Assembly: GCF_000521865.1 (NCBI RefSeq)
Contig: NZ_JAME01000004.1
Span: forward strand, 124,001-188,000
Direction: 5' to 3'
Length of the DNA: 64,000 nt
Source of the DNA: Roseivivax isoporae LMG 25204
Lineage (GTDB): Bacteria > Pseudomonadota > Alphaproteobacteria > Rhodobacterales > Rhodobacteraceae
Shown here: piece by piece, positions 8,790 through 19,010 of the stretch
Layout of the letters: each line of letters begins with the position of its first letter
How positions within the stretch are numbered: position 1 is the stretch's first letter
Program-made: the position numbers and the translations under genes
The notes under the pieces: generated by a model
Database searches by the model: none
What the model saw: only the letters and a program-made list of their open reading frames with translations
Told to the model about the DNA's origin: nothing

Positions 8790-10168
8790 ACGCGCGCCGC
8801 GTCCCGTCACTGCGCACGCGCCTCTTCGCGACGATCCTGAGCGCGCTGCTCGTGACGGCGATCTTCGCCTCGGCGGTGCGACTGTCGATCGCGCGCGAGA
8901 TGTCGATGCGCCTCTACGACAACACGCTCGAGGTCGTGGCGCTGACGATCTCCCGGGACACGATCCTGACCGATGGCGACATGCTGGCCGAACAGCTGCT
9001 CGACCGCCTGGTGCAGTCGCTCGGGGACCCGGTCTACTACCGGATCATCGGCCCCGGCGGACGCTTCGTCACCGGCTATTCGCGGGGTCCCGACGGCTCG
9101 CCCGCCCGCGGCACCGAACTGCCGACGGGCGAGGCGGTGTTCTACGACGGGACCTATTTCGGCGACCCGGTCCGGGGCGTCGTCCTGCGCGAATTCGTGG
9201 CCGACACCGAGCTTCAGGGCTGGACGACCGTCGAGGTGTGGCAGACGGTGACGCAGAGGCACCATCTCGCGGTGCGGCTCCTGAGCCAGACGCTCATGAT
9301 CCTCGCGGGCGTCATGGCGGTGGTGGCGGCCGCGCTCGCGGTCGGCATCTGGTACGGTCTCGGCCCGCTGCATGCCCTGTCCGAGGCGGTGTCCCGGCGC
9401 AGCCCGCGCGATCTCGCGCCGATCAGCGGTCCGGTGCCCCGAGAGCTCGACGCCCTCGTGGCCGCGCTGAACGGGCTCATCGCCGAGATGCGCGAGGCCA
9501 TCGACAAGCGGGACGCCTTCATCTCGGATGCCGCGCACCAGCTGCGCAACCCGATCGCGGCGGTCGCGGCGCAGCTCGACGCGGGCATTGTGGCCACGAC
9601 CGACGCCGACCGGCGCGAGATCCTCGCCGAGGCGCATCGCGCCATGGCGCGCGTGCGCCGCATGACCACGCAGCTCCTGAGCCTCGAGGCGCTCGACGGC
9701 GCGGCCCGCATGTCGACCCGGACCGCCGATCTCGCGCGGCTCGCGGCCGAGGCGGCGGCGGGCGCCGCGCCGCGCATCCTCGCCGCCGGCGGCGACATCG
9801 ACTTCGACGCGCCCGAGGACGGGCTGGCGGTGACCGAGCGCAACGGGCTTCTGACCGAACTTATCGACAACCTTCTCGACAATGCCTGCAATTACGGTCT
9901 GCGCCGCGGCGGCCGGATCTCGATCCAACTCGCGAAGGTCGGCGGCAGCGCGCGACTGGCCGTGACGGATGACGGCCCGGGGGTTCCCGAGGAGGAGCGT
10001 GCACGGATCTTCGAGCGTTTCCACCGCGGCACGGAGGACGGTAACCGGGGCAGCGGCCTCGGCCTCGCCATCGCGCGCCGCATCGCCGCGACGCATGACG
10101 GCACGCTCGAACTGGAGCCGAGCGCCACCGGTGCGCGGTTCGTGGTCGTCCTTCCCCTTGCCGCGTAG
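8786..10168 (+). CDS. tctE: Sensor histidine kinase TctE
   Basis: A 460-residue membrane histidine kinase. The first helix spans about residues 12-32 and the second about 172-195, bracketing a periplasmic domain of about 140 residues. A short HAMP-like linker leads to the phospho-acceptor H251 in DAAHQLRNP. The ATPase core has the N box ELIDNLLDNACNYG, G1 box VTDDGPGVP and G2 box GSGLGLAIARR. It overlaps tctD by four bases, so both partners are made together. The periplasmic domain is of the TctE N-terminal type, consistent with sensing external tricarboxylates. It ends 19 bases from the convergent dppF stop. Confidence 0.88.
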   Translation: MNARRVPSLRTRLFATILSALLVTAIFASAVRLSIAREMSMRLYDNTLEVVALTISRDTILTDGDMLAEQLLDRLVQSLGDPVYYRIIGPGGRFVTGYSRGPDGSPARGTELPTGEAVFYDGTYFGDPVRGVVLREFVADTELQGWTTVEVWQTVTQRHHLAVRLLSQTLMILAGVMAVVAAALAVGIWYGLGPLHALSEAVSRRSPRDLAPISGPVPRELDALVAALNGLIAEMREAIDKRDAFISDAAHQLRNPIAAVAAQLDAGIVATTDADRREILAEAHRAMARVRRMTTQLLSLEALDGAARMSTRTADLARLAAEAAAGAAPRILAAGGDIDFDAPEDGLAVTERNGLLTELIDNLLDNACNYGLRRGGRISIQLAKVGGSARLAVTDDGPGVPEEERARIFERFHRGTEDGNRGSGLGLAIARRIAATHDGTLELEPSATGARFVVVLPLAA

Positions 10169-10187
10169 CCGCGGGCGGCGACGGCCG

Positions 10188-11141
10188 CTAGTTCTCCGGA
10201 AAGAAGCAGGCGGCGGGGTGGGGCGTGCCTTCGAGCTGGGGGCGTTCGGCGGTGCACTTGTCCTGCGCCTTCCAGCAGCGCGGGGCGAAGGGGCAGCCGG
10301 GCGGGACGGCGAGCGGCGAGGGCAGCTCTCCGGCCAGCTTGATGCGCTGCTTGGCGCGGCGCGGGTCGGCGCTCGGCGTCGCGGACAGGAGCGCCTTGGT
10401 GTAGGGATGGCGCGGGGCGGCGAAGACCTGGTCCTTGGGGCCAGTTTCGACCGGGCGGCCGAGATACATGACGACGATGTCGTCCGCCACGTGTTTCACC
10501 ACCGACAGGTCGTGGCTGATGAACAGGTAGGCCAGGTCCATGCGCTCCTGCAGGTCGAGGAGCAGGTTCAGGATCTGGCTCTGGATCGAGAGGTCGAGGG
10601 CCGACACCGGCTCGTCGAGGACGAGGAGCTTCGGCTCGAGCATGAGCGCGCGCGCCACGGCGATCCGCTGGCGCTGGCCGCCCGAGAACATGTGCGGGTA
10701 ACGGTCGTAATGTTCCTTGCGCAGGCCGACGAGGCGCATCATCTCGCGCGCCTTGGCGGCCCTGTCTCCGGCCGACAGGTCGGGGCGGTTGATCTTCAGC
10801 GGCTCCTCGAGGATCGCCCCGACCCGCTGGCGCAGGTTGAGCGAGCCGTAGGGGTCCTGGAACACGATCTGGACATCCGCGCGCAGCTCGCGCCACCGGT
10901 CGCGCGTCACGGTCTTGCCGCCGATGGTCAGCGTGCCCGAGGTCGGCTCCTCGATCATGGTGACCATGCGGGCGAGCGTGGACTTGCCGCAGCCGCTTTC
11001 ACCCACGACGGCGAGCGTCTTGCCGGGCTCGATGCTGAAGGACGTGCCGGCCACGGCGCGCACGATGCCCGGCTGCGAGAAGAGGCCACCGCCCACGTGA
11101 TATTCGCGGGTGAGGTCCTCGGCGATGACGACGGGGTTCAT
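10188..11141 (-). CDS. dppF: Dipeptide/oligopeptide ABC transporter ATP-binding protein DppF
   Basis: A 317-residue ABC ATPase with Walker [10 protein letters not shown] near residue 50, signature FSGGQRQR near 150 and Walker [13 protein letters not shown] near 170. The C-terminal oligopeptide-transporter extension carries the cysteine motif [16 protein letters not shown] seen in DppD/DppF/OppD/OppF; in some of these proteins it binds an Fe-S cluster. It overlaps dppD by four bases and is last of the five-gene operon. Assignment as DppF rather than DppD rests on position and on its canonical signature. Substrate specificity (dipeptides, or another small peptide or amine) is an inference. Confidence 0.87.
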   Translation of the reverse strand: MNPVVIAEDLTREYHVGGGLFSQPGIVRAVAGTSFSIEPGKTLAVVGESGCGKSTLARMVTMIEEPTSGTLTIGGKTVTRDRWRELRADVQIVFQDPYGSLNLRQRVGAILEEPLKINRPDLSAGDRAAKAREMMRLVGLRKEHYDRYPHMFSGGQRQRIAVARALMLEPKLLVLDEPVSALDLSIQSQILNLLLDLQERMDLAYLFISHDLSVVKHVADDIVVMYLGRPVETGPKDQVFAAPRHPYTKALLSATPSADPRRAKQRIKLAGELPSPLAVPPGCPFAPRCWKAQDKCTAERPQLEGTPHPAACFFPEN

Positions 11142-12124
11142 GCGCGCTCCTCCTCGGCCCCGGCCGGGACGTTCAGCGGGTAGTGGCAGCGGGCGAGCCC
11201 GATGGGACGTGGCTGCACCGGCGGCGGCACCTCGCGGCAGCGATCGTCGGCGAATTTGCAGCGCGGCGAGAAAAGACAGCCCCGCGGCCGGTCATGCTGG
11301 CCCGGCACGACACCCGGGATGGTCGGCAGCCGCCGCTCGGTCGCGCGCTCGGGCAGCGCGGCCAGCAGGGCGGAGGTGTAGGGATGGTGCGGCCGGTCGA
11401 AGAGGTCGGCCACCTTCTGGTCTTCGACCTTCTGGCCGGCATATTGCACCGCCACGCGTTCGGCGGTCTCGGCCACCACGCCCATGTCGTGGGTGATCAG
11501 GATAAGGCCCATCCCGGTATCCTTCTGGAGATCCGTCAGCAGGTCGAGGATCTGCGCCTGGATCGTCACGTCGAGCGCGGTCGTGGGCTCGTCCGCGATC
11601 AGGAGGCGCGGGCGGCAGGCGATGGCCATGGCGATCATCACCCGCTGGTTCATGCCGCCCGAAAGCTGGTGGGGAAACGCCTTCAGCCGCCGCTCGGGGT
11701 CGGGGATGCCGACCATCTCGAACAGCTCGACGGCACGCGCCTGCCGCGCCTTGCGGTCGAGGTCGAGATGTTCCTTCAGCGCCTCGCGGATCTGGAAGCC
11801 TACGGTAAAGCAGGGGTTGAGCGACGACATGGGCTCCTGGAAGATCATCGCCAGGTCCTTGCCGATGAGCTTGCGGCGCTCCCGCCCCGGCATGGTGCGC
11901 AGGTCGCGCCCCTCGAAGCTCATCTCGTCCGCGGTGATCGTCGCGGTCCAGGGCAGGAGGCCCATGGTCGCCAGCATCGAGACCGACTTGCCCGAGCCGC
12001 TTTCGCCGACGATGGCGAGGATCTCGCCCTTCTCCACGTCGACGTCGACGGAATCGACGGCGCGGAACGGGCCCGTGGCGGTGGCGAATTCCACCGAGAG
12101 GTTGCGGATTTTCAGGAGTGACAT
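11138..12124 (-). CDS. dppD: Dipeptide/oligopeptide ABC transporter ATP-binding protein DppD
   Basis: A 328-residue ABC ATPase with Walker A GESGSGKS near residue 38, the variant signature LSGGMNQR that is usual for DppD/OppD, and Walker [13 protein letters not shown] near 170. The C-terminal extension holds [16 protein letters not shown]. It pairs with DppF to energise the DppBC channel from the cytoplasmic face. It starts one base after the dppC stop and overlaps dppF, so expression is coupled. Confidence 0.88.
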   Translation of the reverse strand: MSLLKIRNLSVEFATATGPFRAVDSVDVDVEKGEILAIVGESGSGKSVSMLATMGLLPWTATITADEMSFEGRDLRTMPGRERRKLIGKDLAMIFQEPMSSLNPCFTVGFQIREALKEHLDLDRKARQARAVELFEMVGIPDPERRLKAFPHQLSGGMNQRVMIAMAIACRPRLLIADEPTTALDVTIQAQILDLLTDLQKDTGMGLILITHDMGVVAETAERVAVQYAGQKVEDQKVADLFDRPHHPYTSALLAALPERATERRLPTIPGVVPGQHDRPRGCLFSPRCKFADDRCREVPPPVQPRPIGLARCHYPLNVPAGAEEERA

Positions 12125-12125
12125 G

Positions 12126-13034
12126 TCAGCTCCGCTTGAGCTTGGGGTCGAGCGCGTCGCGCAGACCGTCGCCCATCAGGTTGATGGACAGGACGGTGAC
12201 CAGGATGGCGAGGCCCGGCAGGGTGATGACCCACCATGCGCGCAGCACAAACTCGCGCGCATCGGCCAGCATGGTGCCCCATTCGGGCGTGGGCGGCTGC
12301 GCCCCCATCCCGAGGAAGCCGAGCGCCGCGGCATCGAGGATCGCCGTCGAGAAGGACAGCGCCGCCTGCACGATGATCGGAGCGAGGCAGTTGGGCAGCA
12401 CCGTCTTGAACATGAGCCGCGGCAGGCCCGCGCCCGCGACCTGCGCCGAGATGACGTAGTCCTTGGTGCGTTCGTTGATGACGCTCGCGCGGGTGAGGCG
12501 CACGTAATGCGGCTGCAGGACCAGCGCGATCGCGATCATCGCGTTCAGCAGCGACGGCCCGAGGATCGCCACGAGCGCGAGCGCCAGCAGCAGCGACGGG
12601 AAGGCCAGGATGATGTCCATGAGCCGCATGATGATCGTGTCGAGCCACTTGGGCGCGAAGCCTGCGATGAGCCCGATCAGGATGCCGCCCGTTGCGGCGA
12701 CGACCACGACCACCACGCCCACGAAGAACGAGAAGCGTGCGCCGTGGATCAGCCGCGAGAGCATGTCGCGGCCGAGCGCGTCGGTGCCGAGCGGGAATTC
12801 CCAGGTACCGCCGCTCTGCCAGAAGGGCGGCTGCAGCGCGTGCTGCCGGAACTGGGCGGCCGGGTCGTAGGGCGCGAGCAGGTCCGCGAAGACCGCCACC
12901 AGGAAGACCGCGAGAAAGACCCAGAAGCCGATCACCGCGCCGCGGTTCTCGCTGAAGTAGCGCCAGAACTCCTTGAACCGGCTCGGCCGGCGGGTCGGAA
13001 CGGTGCGGGCGATTTGCGAGGATGCGTCGGCCAT
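12126..13034 (-). CDS. dppC: Dipeptide ABC transporter permease DppC
   Basis: A 302-residue inner-membrane permease of the BPD type. A cytoplasmic N-terminus of about 35 residues precedes the first helix ([18 protein letters not shown]). The periplasmic loop contains [19 protein letters not shown], a typical DppC/OppC signature, and the EAA loop lies near residue 200 ([17 protein letters not shown]). The start at 13034 shares its A with the dppB stop (TGATG). It forms the translocation channel with DppB. Confidence 0.88.
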   Translation of the reverse strand: MADASSQIARTVPTRRPSRFKEFWRYFSENRGAVIGFWVFLAVFLVAVFADLLAPYDPAAQFRQHALQPPFWQSGGTWEFPLGTDALGRDMLSRLIHGARFSFFVGVVVVVVAATGGILIGLIAGFAPKWLDTIIMRLMDIILAFPSLLLALALVAILGPSLLNAMIAIALVLQPHYVRLTRASVINERTKDYVISAQVAGAGLPRLMFKTVLPNCLAPIIVQAALSFSTAILDAAALGFLGMGAQPPTPEWGTMLADAREFVLRAWWVITLPGLAILVTVLSINLMGDGLRDALDPKLKRS

Positions 13035-14041
13035 CAGCGTTTCCGGATCTTGGGGTTGATGAGGCCGTAGAGCACGTCGACGGTCAGGTTCACGAGCATC
13101 ACGATCAGCGCGATCAGCAGGAGCCCGCCCTGCACCACGGGGTAGTCGCGCCGGAAGATCGAATCGACCATCCACTTGCCGATGCCGGGCCAGGAGAAGA
13201 TCGTCTCGGTCAGGATCGCGCCGGCCATCAGCGTGCCGACGCTGAGCCCGATCACGGTGATCACCGGGATCATGGCATTGCGCAGGGCATGGAGGCCGTT
13301 GACGCGGCCCGAGCTCAAGCCCTTGGCGCGCGCCGTGCGGATGTAGTCCTCGGACAAGACCTCGAGCATGGCCGAGCGGGTCTGGCGCGCGATCACGGCA
13401 AGAGGGATCGTGCCCAGCACGATGGACGGCAGGATCAGGTGCTGCACCGCCGAGCCGAACGCGCCGTCCTGTCCCGAGAGCAGCGAGTCGATCAGCATGA
13501 AGCCCGTGACGTCGTCGAAGTAGTAGAGCAGGCCGATCCGCCCCGAAACCGGCGTCCAGCCGAGCCAACCCGAGAACACGATGATCAGGAGCAGCGCCCA
13601 CCAGAAGATCGGCATGGAATAGCCGACGAGCGCGGTGGACATGAGCGCCCGGTCGAAGAACTTGCCGCGGTAGACGGCGGCGATCACGCCGGCGGGGATG
13701 CCCAGCACCATGGCGAAGATGATCGCGCAGAGCGACAGCTCGAGCGTCGCCGGGAAGAGGGTGAAGAACTCGTCCCAGACCGGCCGGTTCGTCACGAAGC
13801 TGTTGCCGAGGTCGCCCTGCACCACGCCCGTCAGGTAGTCCCAGAACTGCTGCCAGAGCGGCTGGTCGAACCCGAAGCGCTGCACCAGCTCCTCGTAGCG
13901 TTCCTGCGTCAGGCCGCGTTCGCCGGCCATGACGATGATCGGATCACCCGGCAGCACCCGGATGAAGGCGAAGGAGATCAGCGTGACACCGATGAAGGTG
14001 GGCACGAAGGTGATCAGGCGGGACAGGAGGTATCTGAGCAT
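13034..14041 (-). CDS. dppB: Dipeptide ABC transporter permease DppB
   Basis: A 335-residue inner-membrane permease. The DppB hallmark is the N-terminal helix followed by FIRVLPGDPI, then a long periplasmic loop and five more helices. The EAA-type loop is near residue 225 (YIRTARAKGLSSGRVNGLHA). It lies 159 bases after the dppA stop, a gap that contains a strong hairpin. It heads the coupled block dppB-dppC-dppD-dppF. Confidence 0.88.
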   Translation of the reverse strand: MLRYLLSRLITFVPTFIGVTLISFAFIRVLPGDPIIVMAGERGLTQERYEELVQRFGFDQPLWQQFWDYLTGVVQGDLGNSFVTNRPVWDEFFTLFPATLELSLCAIIFAMVLGIPAGVIAAVYRGKFFDRALMSTALVGYSMPIFWWALLLIIVFSGWLGWTPVSGRIGLLYYFDDVTGFMLIDSLLSGQDGAFGSAVQHLILPSIVLGTIPLAVIARQTRSAMLEVLSEDYIRTARAKGLSSGRVNGLHALRNAMIPVITVIGLSVGTLMAGAILTETIFSWPGIGKWMVDSIFRRDYPVVQGGLLLIALIVMLVNLTVDVLYGLINPKIRKR

Positions 14042-14167
14042 CGGGCGGCGACCAATATCCCCTTCGAGGTGAAGGTCAAGGGTGGGGGAGCGGAAACGCG
14101 CAAACGCTACGTGACGTCGCCCGGGCGGATCGGGCGGGGGCGCCCTCGCGCAGGGCCCGGACGTGAA

Positions 14168-14190
14168 GCGGGGCCCGCATGGGGCCCCGC
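14168..14190 (-). promoter_or_regulatory. Hairpin between dppA and dppB
   Basis: A perfect 9-bp stem (GCGGGGCCC paired with GGGCCCCGC) around a five-base loop lies 11 bases after the dppA stop. No T-run follows. This is the expected position for a 3'-stabilising or partly terminating structure that keeps the binding protein more abundant than the channel subunits. Confidence 0.6.
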
Positions 14191-14200
14191 CGCGACAGCC

Positions 14201-15793
14201 TTACTGCGAGAGGCTGACCTGGTCGAAGATGTGCCCGCCGAGCGGGTGGACGATGTAGTCCTGGACCTCTGCACGCACCGGCATGAACACGGTGGAATGC
14301 GCGATGGTGACCCAGGGCGCCTGCTCCTTGAAGATGACCTGCGCCTCTTCGTAGAGCGCTGCGCGCTCGTCCTGGTCGGTCAGCGTCTTGGCCTCGGCGA
14401 CCAGCTCGTTGAACGGCTCGTGGCACCACTGGGCGCGGTTCGCGCCGCCGACGGCGTCGCAGCCGAGGAGCACGGACAGGAAGTTGTCCGGGTCGCCGTT
14501 GTCGCCGGTCCAGCCCAGCAGGACCGCGCCGTCACGATCCTCGGCGCTCGACCGCTCGAGGTATTCGCCCCATTCGTAGGACACGATCTCGACGCTGATG
14601 CCGACCTCTGAGAGGTCTTCCTGGATCAGCTCGGCCATGCGGCGGGCGTTCGGGTTGTAGGGCCGCTGCACCGGCATCGCCCAGACCTTCATCGACAGGT
14701 CGCTGACGCCTGCCTCCTCGAGCAGCTGGCGCGCCTGTTCGGGATCGTGGGGATAGTCCTCGACCGCGTCGTTGTAGGACCACATGGTCGGCGGGATCGG
14801 GTTCTTGGCGACCCGGCCGGTGCCCTGGAAGACCACGTCGATGATCGCGTCACGGTCGATCGCGAGGTTGACCGCGCGGCGGACGTCCGGGTTGTCGAAA
14901 GGCTCCTGCGTGGTGTTGAACGCGAGGTAGCCGACGTTCAGGCCCTCCTGCTCGAGCAGTTCGAGGTCGCCGTTCGAGCGGATCGATTCCACGTCGGCCG
15001 GGTTCGGATAGGGCATCACGTGGCATTCGCCGGCCTGCAGGCGCTGCAGGCGCACCGAGGCGTCGGGCGTGATCGCGAAGACCAGGTTCTCGACCTTCGG
15101 CAGGCCCTCTTCCCAGTAGTTCTCGTTCGCCGCGTAGCGGATGACCGCATCGGTCTGGTAATCCTGGAAGGTGAACGGACCGGTGCCGATGGGCGCCTGG
15201 TTGATCATCTCCGGGGTGCCGGCCTCCATCATGGCGTCGGCGTATTCCTTGGACATGATCGAGGCGAAATCCATCGCGAGGTTCGCGATGAAGGGTGCCT
15301 CGGGCCGCGTCAGGTTGAAGCGCACCGTCATGTCGTCGACCTTCTCGATCGACTCGATGAGCTCGCCCATGCCCATGGCGTTGAAGTATTCCCAGGACCC
15401 CGCATAGGTGTGGAACGGGTTCTCCTCGTCCATCTGGCGCTCGAACGTGAAGATCACGTCATCGGCGTTCAGCGGCCGCGACGGCGTGAAGCTGTCGTTC
15501 GCGTGGAACTGCACGTCGGAGCGCAGCGTGAACGTGTAGCTCAGCCCGTCCTCGGAGGCCTCGTAGCTCTCGGCGAGGCCGGGGACGACGTTGGTCGTGC
15601 CGGTCTCGAACTCGACGAGCTGGTTGTAGACCGTGTGGGACGAGGCGTCGAAGGTCGTGCCGGAGGTGTAGAGCGCCGGGTCGAAGCCCTCGGGCGACCC
15701 TTCGGAGCAGTAGACCAGCGTTTGTGCCCCGGCGGTCGTGGCGGCGAACGCGGCAGCCATGCCGGTCGTCGCGATGAGATGACGGAATTTCAT
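14201..15793 (-). CDS. dppA: Periplasmic dipeptide-binding protein DppA
   Basis: A 530-residue family-5 solute-binding protein. The signal peptide runs from residue 1 to about 22, ending TTAGAQ ahead of TLVYCSEGSPEGFDP, which matches the mature N-terminus of DppA proteins. The conserved family-5 blocks are present: DVQFHANDSF near residue 100 and RRAVNLAIDRDAIIDVVF near 305. The start at 15793 is chosen for the GGGAGAG ribosome site just upstream and for the signal peptide; the longer open frame has neither. It delivers peptides, and possibly other small amines, to DppBCDF. It is the first gene of the operon. Confidence 0.9.
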   Translation of the reverse strand: MKFRHLIATTGMAAAFAATTAGAQTLVYCSEGSPEGFDPALYTSGTTFDASSHTVYNQLVEFETGTTNVVPGLAESYEASEDGLSYTFTLRSDVQFHANDSFTPSRPLNADDVIFTFERQMDEENPFHTYAGSWEYFNAMGMGELIESIEKVDDMTVRFNLTRPEAPFIANLAMDFASIMSKEYADAMMEAGTPEMINQAPIGTGPFTFQDYQTDAVIRYAANENYWEEGLPKVENLVFAITPDASVRLQRLQAGECHVMPYPNPADVESIRSNGDLELLEQEGLNVGYLAFNTTQEPFDNPDVRRAVNLAIDRDAIIDVVFQGTGRVAKNPIPPTMWSYNDAVEDYPHDPEQARQLLEEAGVSDLSMKVWAMPVQRPYNPNARRMAELIQEDLSEVGISVEIVSYEWGEYLERSSAEDRDGAVLLGWTGDNGDPDNFLSVLLGCDAVGGANRAQWCHEPFNELVAEAKTLTDQDERAALYEEAQVIFKEQAPWVTIAHSTVFMPVRAEVQDYIVHPLGGHIFDQVSLSQ

Positions 15794-16190
15794 TCCACTC
15801 TCCCTGTTGGTTGCGGTGTCTCGGGGATGCCCGGCAACGTGGACTGGACGCCGGAGGCCGAAGCTCCCACCGTCCGGACGGGACGTCCTGACCCGCGTTG
15901 CCGCGGTCCGCTCGTACTCCCCGCCCTGTCGCAACCGGGCGTCCTCTGAGGTGCATGAAACAGCAAGCGCACCGCTGTCGCAACAGATGCCCTAGGGTCA
16001 GCGCCGGGCGATCAACCTTTCCGGGAACGCGATCCCCGCGCATCCCTCGGGAACCGGGCCGCTCCGGGCCTTCACGGAAACTGCCGGGACCATCCCCCGC
16101 GGCGCCGCACCGACCCCGTCCCTGGGCGGTGGAACATCGGCCGCATCGGCCTGTTACGGGGCCTGTCCGGATCAAGACGGAGGGGCTTCC
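15794..16190. other. 397-base divergent intergenic region
   Basis: This stretch separates dppA (minus) from the molybdenum hydroxylase operon (plus) and must contain both promoters. I see no convincing gene. The ten-base word CTGTCGCAAC occurs twice, at 15926-15935 and 15975-15984, and an ACGGAGGGG ribosome site sits before the hydroxylase start. Nothing else is resolved. Confidence 0.6.
15926..15984. repeat. Two direct copies of a ten-base word upstream of dppA
   Basis: CTGTCGCAAC is repeated exactly, 49 bases apart, in the dppA/hydroxylase divergent region. Two exact copies in such a short noncoding stretch could be an operator pair, but no regulator is encoded beside it. Confidence 0.3.
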
Positions 16191-19010
16191 ATGCGGCCCA
16201 GAGACCTGTCCCGCCGCGAATTCCTGCAGGCCGCCGCTGCCGCCGGCGTCGCCGCCTCGGTGGTGCCGCTGGACCAGGCGCTCGGCGCGATGCAGGGCGG
16301 CACGGTCACCCAGCCGCCCGGCTGGATCGAGGGCGGGCGCGTGCGCTTCCGCAGGGACGGCATCCCCAAGGTCGCGGGCGAGAAGGTCTTCGCCATCGAC
16401 GTGCGCGCCCGCGACATGCCCGGCTGGCCCGACACCCAGTCGCACGGCCTGTTCCTGCGGGTGGCCCGCGCCGACCGGGTGTTCGAGGGCATCGACCTGT
16501 CGGTCCTGGACGAGGGGCTGGCCCCGGACGTGGCGGTGACCGCGGGGACGCTCGCGCGCGACGGCGTCTCCATGCCCGAGGAGGATTTCTACGGGGCGCT
16601 GCTCCTGCCGGCGGGCGAGACGCCGGTCTTTCTCGGCCAGCCGGTCGCGGTCCTGATCTACCACGATTACGCGCGGTTCCGGCTGGCCAAGCGCCGGCTG
16701 CAGTTCACCGAGGACGCGATCCGCTACGGTGCCGAGACGGGGTACCTGCCGCGCGATCCCTATGGCGGGGCGCGTTTCGTGCGGGTCGGCGGCCCGACGC
16801 CCGACGCGCCCGACGACTTCTCGCCGCTGAAGGACGCCACGGTCTTCGCCCGCGTGGCCAATCGTAGCACCGAATGGCCCGAGGGTGCTGCCGAGGGCGA
16901 TCCCGACCAGCAGGCCCTGCATCATGCCGCGCGGATCCGCGCGGAGCTCGAGGCGCCACCGGCGGACTGGGCCGTCTACCGCCGGCAGTACCGCTCGCAA
17001 TACGTGGACCCCGCCGCGCTCGAGACCGACAACGGGAACGCCTGGTACGATGGCGACACCGGGCAGCTGCACGTGGTCACGGGCACGCAATCGCCCTACA
17101 CCAATGCCGACCACATCATCGACATGGTCCGGAACAGCCGTTTCGACTTTGCCGCGCTGTCCTTCCACCCGGGCTATACCGTCGGCTACGGGCAGAAGGA
17201 GCACCATTCCTTTCCCTATTACGTGGCGATGGCCGCGCTTTACGGCGACGGGCGGCCGGTCCGGCTGGCCCTCGACCGGTGGGAGCATTTCCAGTCCGCG
17301 ATCAAGCGGCATCCCTTCGACATCGACACGACCATCGCGGTCGACCGCGAGACCGGCCTCTTCACCTCGCTCGCGGCCGACCTCGTGGGGGACGGCGGCG
17401 GGCGCAAGAACTTCAGCCCCTCGGTCGGGCAGGTCTCGGCGTCGGCGCTGCAGTCGATCTACTACTTCCCGAAAAGCGACCTCGCGGTGACGATGAACGC
17501 CTCGCGCGCGCCGACGGCGGGGTCGATGCGCGGCTACGGCACGCTGCAATCCATGGTCACGACCGAGATGCTGGTGGACGAGATCGCCGGCGATCTCGGC
17601 ATCGACGCCATCGACCTGCGGCGGCGCAACGTCCTTCGTGCGGGCATGAAGAACACGCAGGGCGCGATCCCGGGCGGCGCGATCCGCGCGGACGAGCTGC
17701 TGCAGGCCGCGGCCGACGACCCGATCTGGCGCAACCGCGCGCGGCGCAAGGCGGAGTGGGAGGCGGCGCATCCCGGCCACCTCTACGGCGTGGGATTCGC
17801 CGCGGTGCACAAGGATTACGGCACCGGCGCCGAGGCCGCGCTGGTGCAGATGGAGGTGGCGCCCGACGGCCGCATCCGCATGCGCCACGTGGTGTCCGAG
17901 ATCGGCTGCGGCGCGACGACGGCGCAGATGCTGATCCCGGCCGAACATCTCGGCCGGCCTGCGGACGACGTGGAGTTCGCGGCGGTCGACTGGCCGAGCC
18001 TGCCGCTCACCTCGAACAACGAACCCTACACCATGTCCCAGGAGGAGCAGGACCGCCGCGCGCAGGACCCGCACTGGGTGCCGCGTATCACCTCGCCGCG
18101 CAGCGCGTCCAATTCCGCCTACTACCAGTCGCATGCCACCCGCGAGGCCGCGCGGCTGCTCTTCGAGCTGGGCCTCTGGAAGGCGGCGGTGTCGATCTGG
18201 ACCGAGGGCATCGGCGGGGGACAGGCGGCGCCGCTGGTCCTGCGGCGCGAGAACGCGGAATGGCGCGACGGCCTCCTGGTCTGCGGCGGGCTCGAGCCGC
18301 TGTCGCTCGAACGGCTCGCGGACCGCGCCCACCGGCGGGGCGAGATCACCGGCGTCACCATCCACACCTTCAACCGCTGGGCCTGGACCGAGGCGGAGTT
18401 CGACGTCGACGGCGCGCGCCTGCGCGCGCCCATCGACGCGCTGTCGGTGCAGTGGGGCAGGGGGGCGTCGCAGGCGCGCAGGGCGCGCATGACCGACGCG
18501 GGCTACGCGTTCGTGCCGCGAACCAGCGTGTCCTACCCGCCGGTGCAGCGCAACAACGCCGCGGTCGTCTACTACGCGCCGAATGCCGCGCTGGTCGAGC
18601 TGTCGGTGAACGGCGGCACCGGCGAGGTCACGCTGCTGTCGCACCGATCGTGGATGGAATGCGGCACCCAGATCGTGCCGGAACTGGTGTCGGGGCAGCT
18701 GCAGGGCGGGATCGCCATGGGCATCGGCCACGCGCTGTTCGAGGACATGCCGCGCTACGAGGACGGGCCCGGCAACGGCACGTGGAACTTCAACCGCTAC
18801 CGGCTGCCGCGCGCGAGTGACGTCGCCGTGTGGTCGCAGACCGGCACCGTCCTGCCGCCGCTGTCGGACACCGACCCGCCCAAGGGCATCGCCGAGGTGG
18901 TGATGATCCCGATCGTCGCCGCCATCGCCAATGCCGTGCACCACGCCACCGGCCACCGGTTCTACGACTACCCGCTCACGTCCGAACGCATCCAGCAGGT
19001 CCTGACATGA
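16191..19010 (+). CDS. Xanthine dehydrogenase/aldehyde oxidase family molybdopterin-binding subunit, Tat-exported
   Basis: A 939-residue molybdenum hydroxylase large subunit. The N-terminus carries a twin-arginine signal, SRREFLQ followed by a short alanine-rich helix. Two half domains follow: residues about 40-420 with family blocks such as GQPVAVLIYHDY, and residues 420-939 with GSMRGYGT for cofactor contact and a C-terminal GIAEV whose glutamate fits the catalytic base. The next two genes encode the 2Fe-2S subunit and a triheme cytochrome c, giving a periplasmic aldehyde-oxidising complex like IorAB or acetic-acid-bacterial AldFGH. The substrate is unknown. A GGAGGGG site precedes the ATG. 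The protein is longer than IorB-type subunits (about 740). Confidence 0.83.
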   Translation: MRPRDLSRREFLQAAAAAGVAASVVPLDQALGAMQGGTVTQPPGWIEGGRVRFRRDGIPKVAGEKVFAIDVRARDMPGWPDTQSHGLFLRVARADRVFEGIDLSVLDEGLAPDVAVTAGTLARDGVSMPEEDFYGALLLPAGETPVFLGQPVAVLIYHDYARFRLAKRRLQFTEDAIRYGAETGYLPRDPYGGARFVRVGGPTPDAPDDFSPLKDATVFARVANRSTEWPEGAAEGDPDQQALHHAARIRAELEAPPADWAVYRRQYRSQYVDPAALETDNGNAWYDGDTGQLHVVTGTQSPYTNADHIIDMVRNSRFDFAALSFHPGYTVGYGQKEHHSFPYYVAMAALYGDGRPVRLALDRWEHFQSAIKRHPFDIDTTIAVDRETGLFTSLAADLVGDGGGRKNFSPSVGQVSASALQSIYYFPKSDLAVTMNASRAPTAGSMRGYGTLQSMVTTEMLVDEIAGDLGIDAIDLRRRNVLRAGMKNTQGAIPGGAIRADELLQAAADDPIWRNRARRKAEWEAAHPGHLYGVGFAAVHKDYGTGAEAALVQMEVAPDGRIRMRHVVSEIGCGATTAQMLIPAEHLGRPADDVEFAAVDWPSLPLTSNNEPYTMSQEEQDRRAQDPHWVPRITSPRSASNSAYYQSHATREAARLLFELGLWKAAVSIWTEGIGGGQAAPLVLRRENAEWRDGLLVCGGLEPLSLERLADRAHRRGEITGVTIHTFNRWAWTEAEFDVDGARLRAPIDALSVQWGRGASQARRARMTDAGYAFVPRTSVSYPPVQRNNAAVVYYAPNAALVELSVNGGTGEVTLLSHRSWMECGTQIVPELVSGQLQGGIAMGIGHALFEDMPRYEDGPGNGTWNFNRYRLPRASDVAVWSQTGTVLPPLSDTDPPKGIAEVVMIPIVAAIANAVHHATGHRFYDYPLTSERIQQVLT

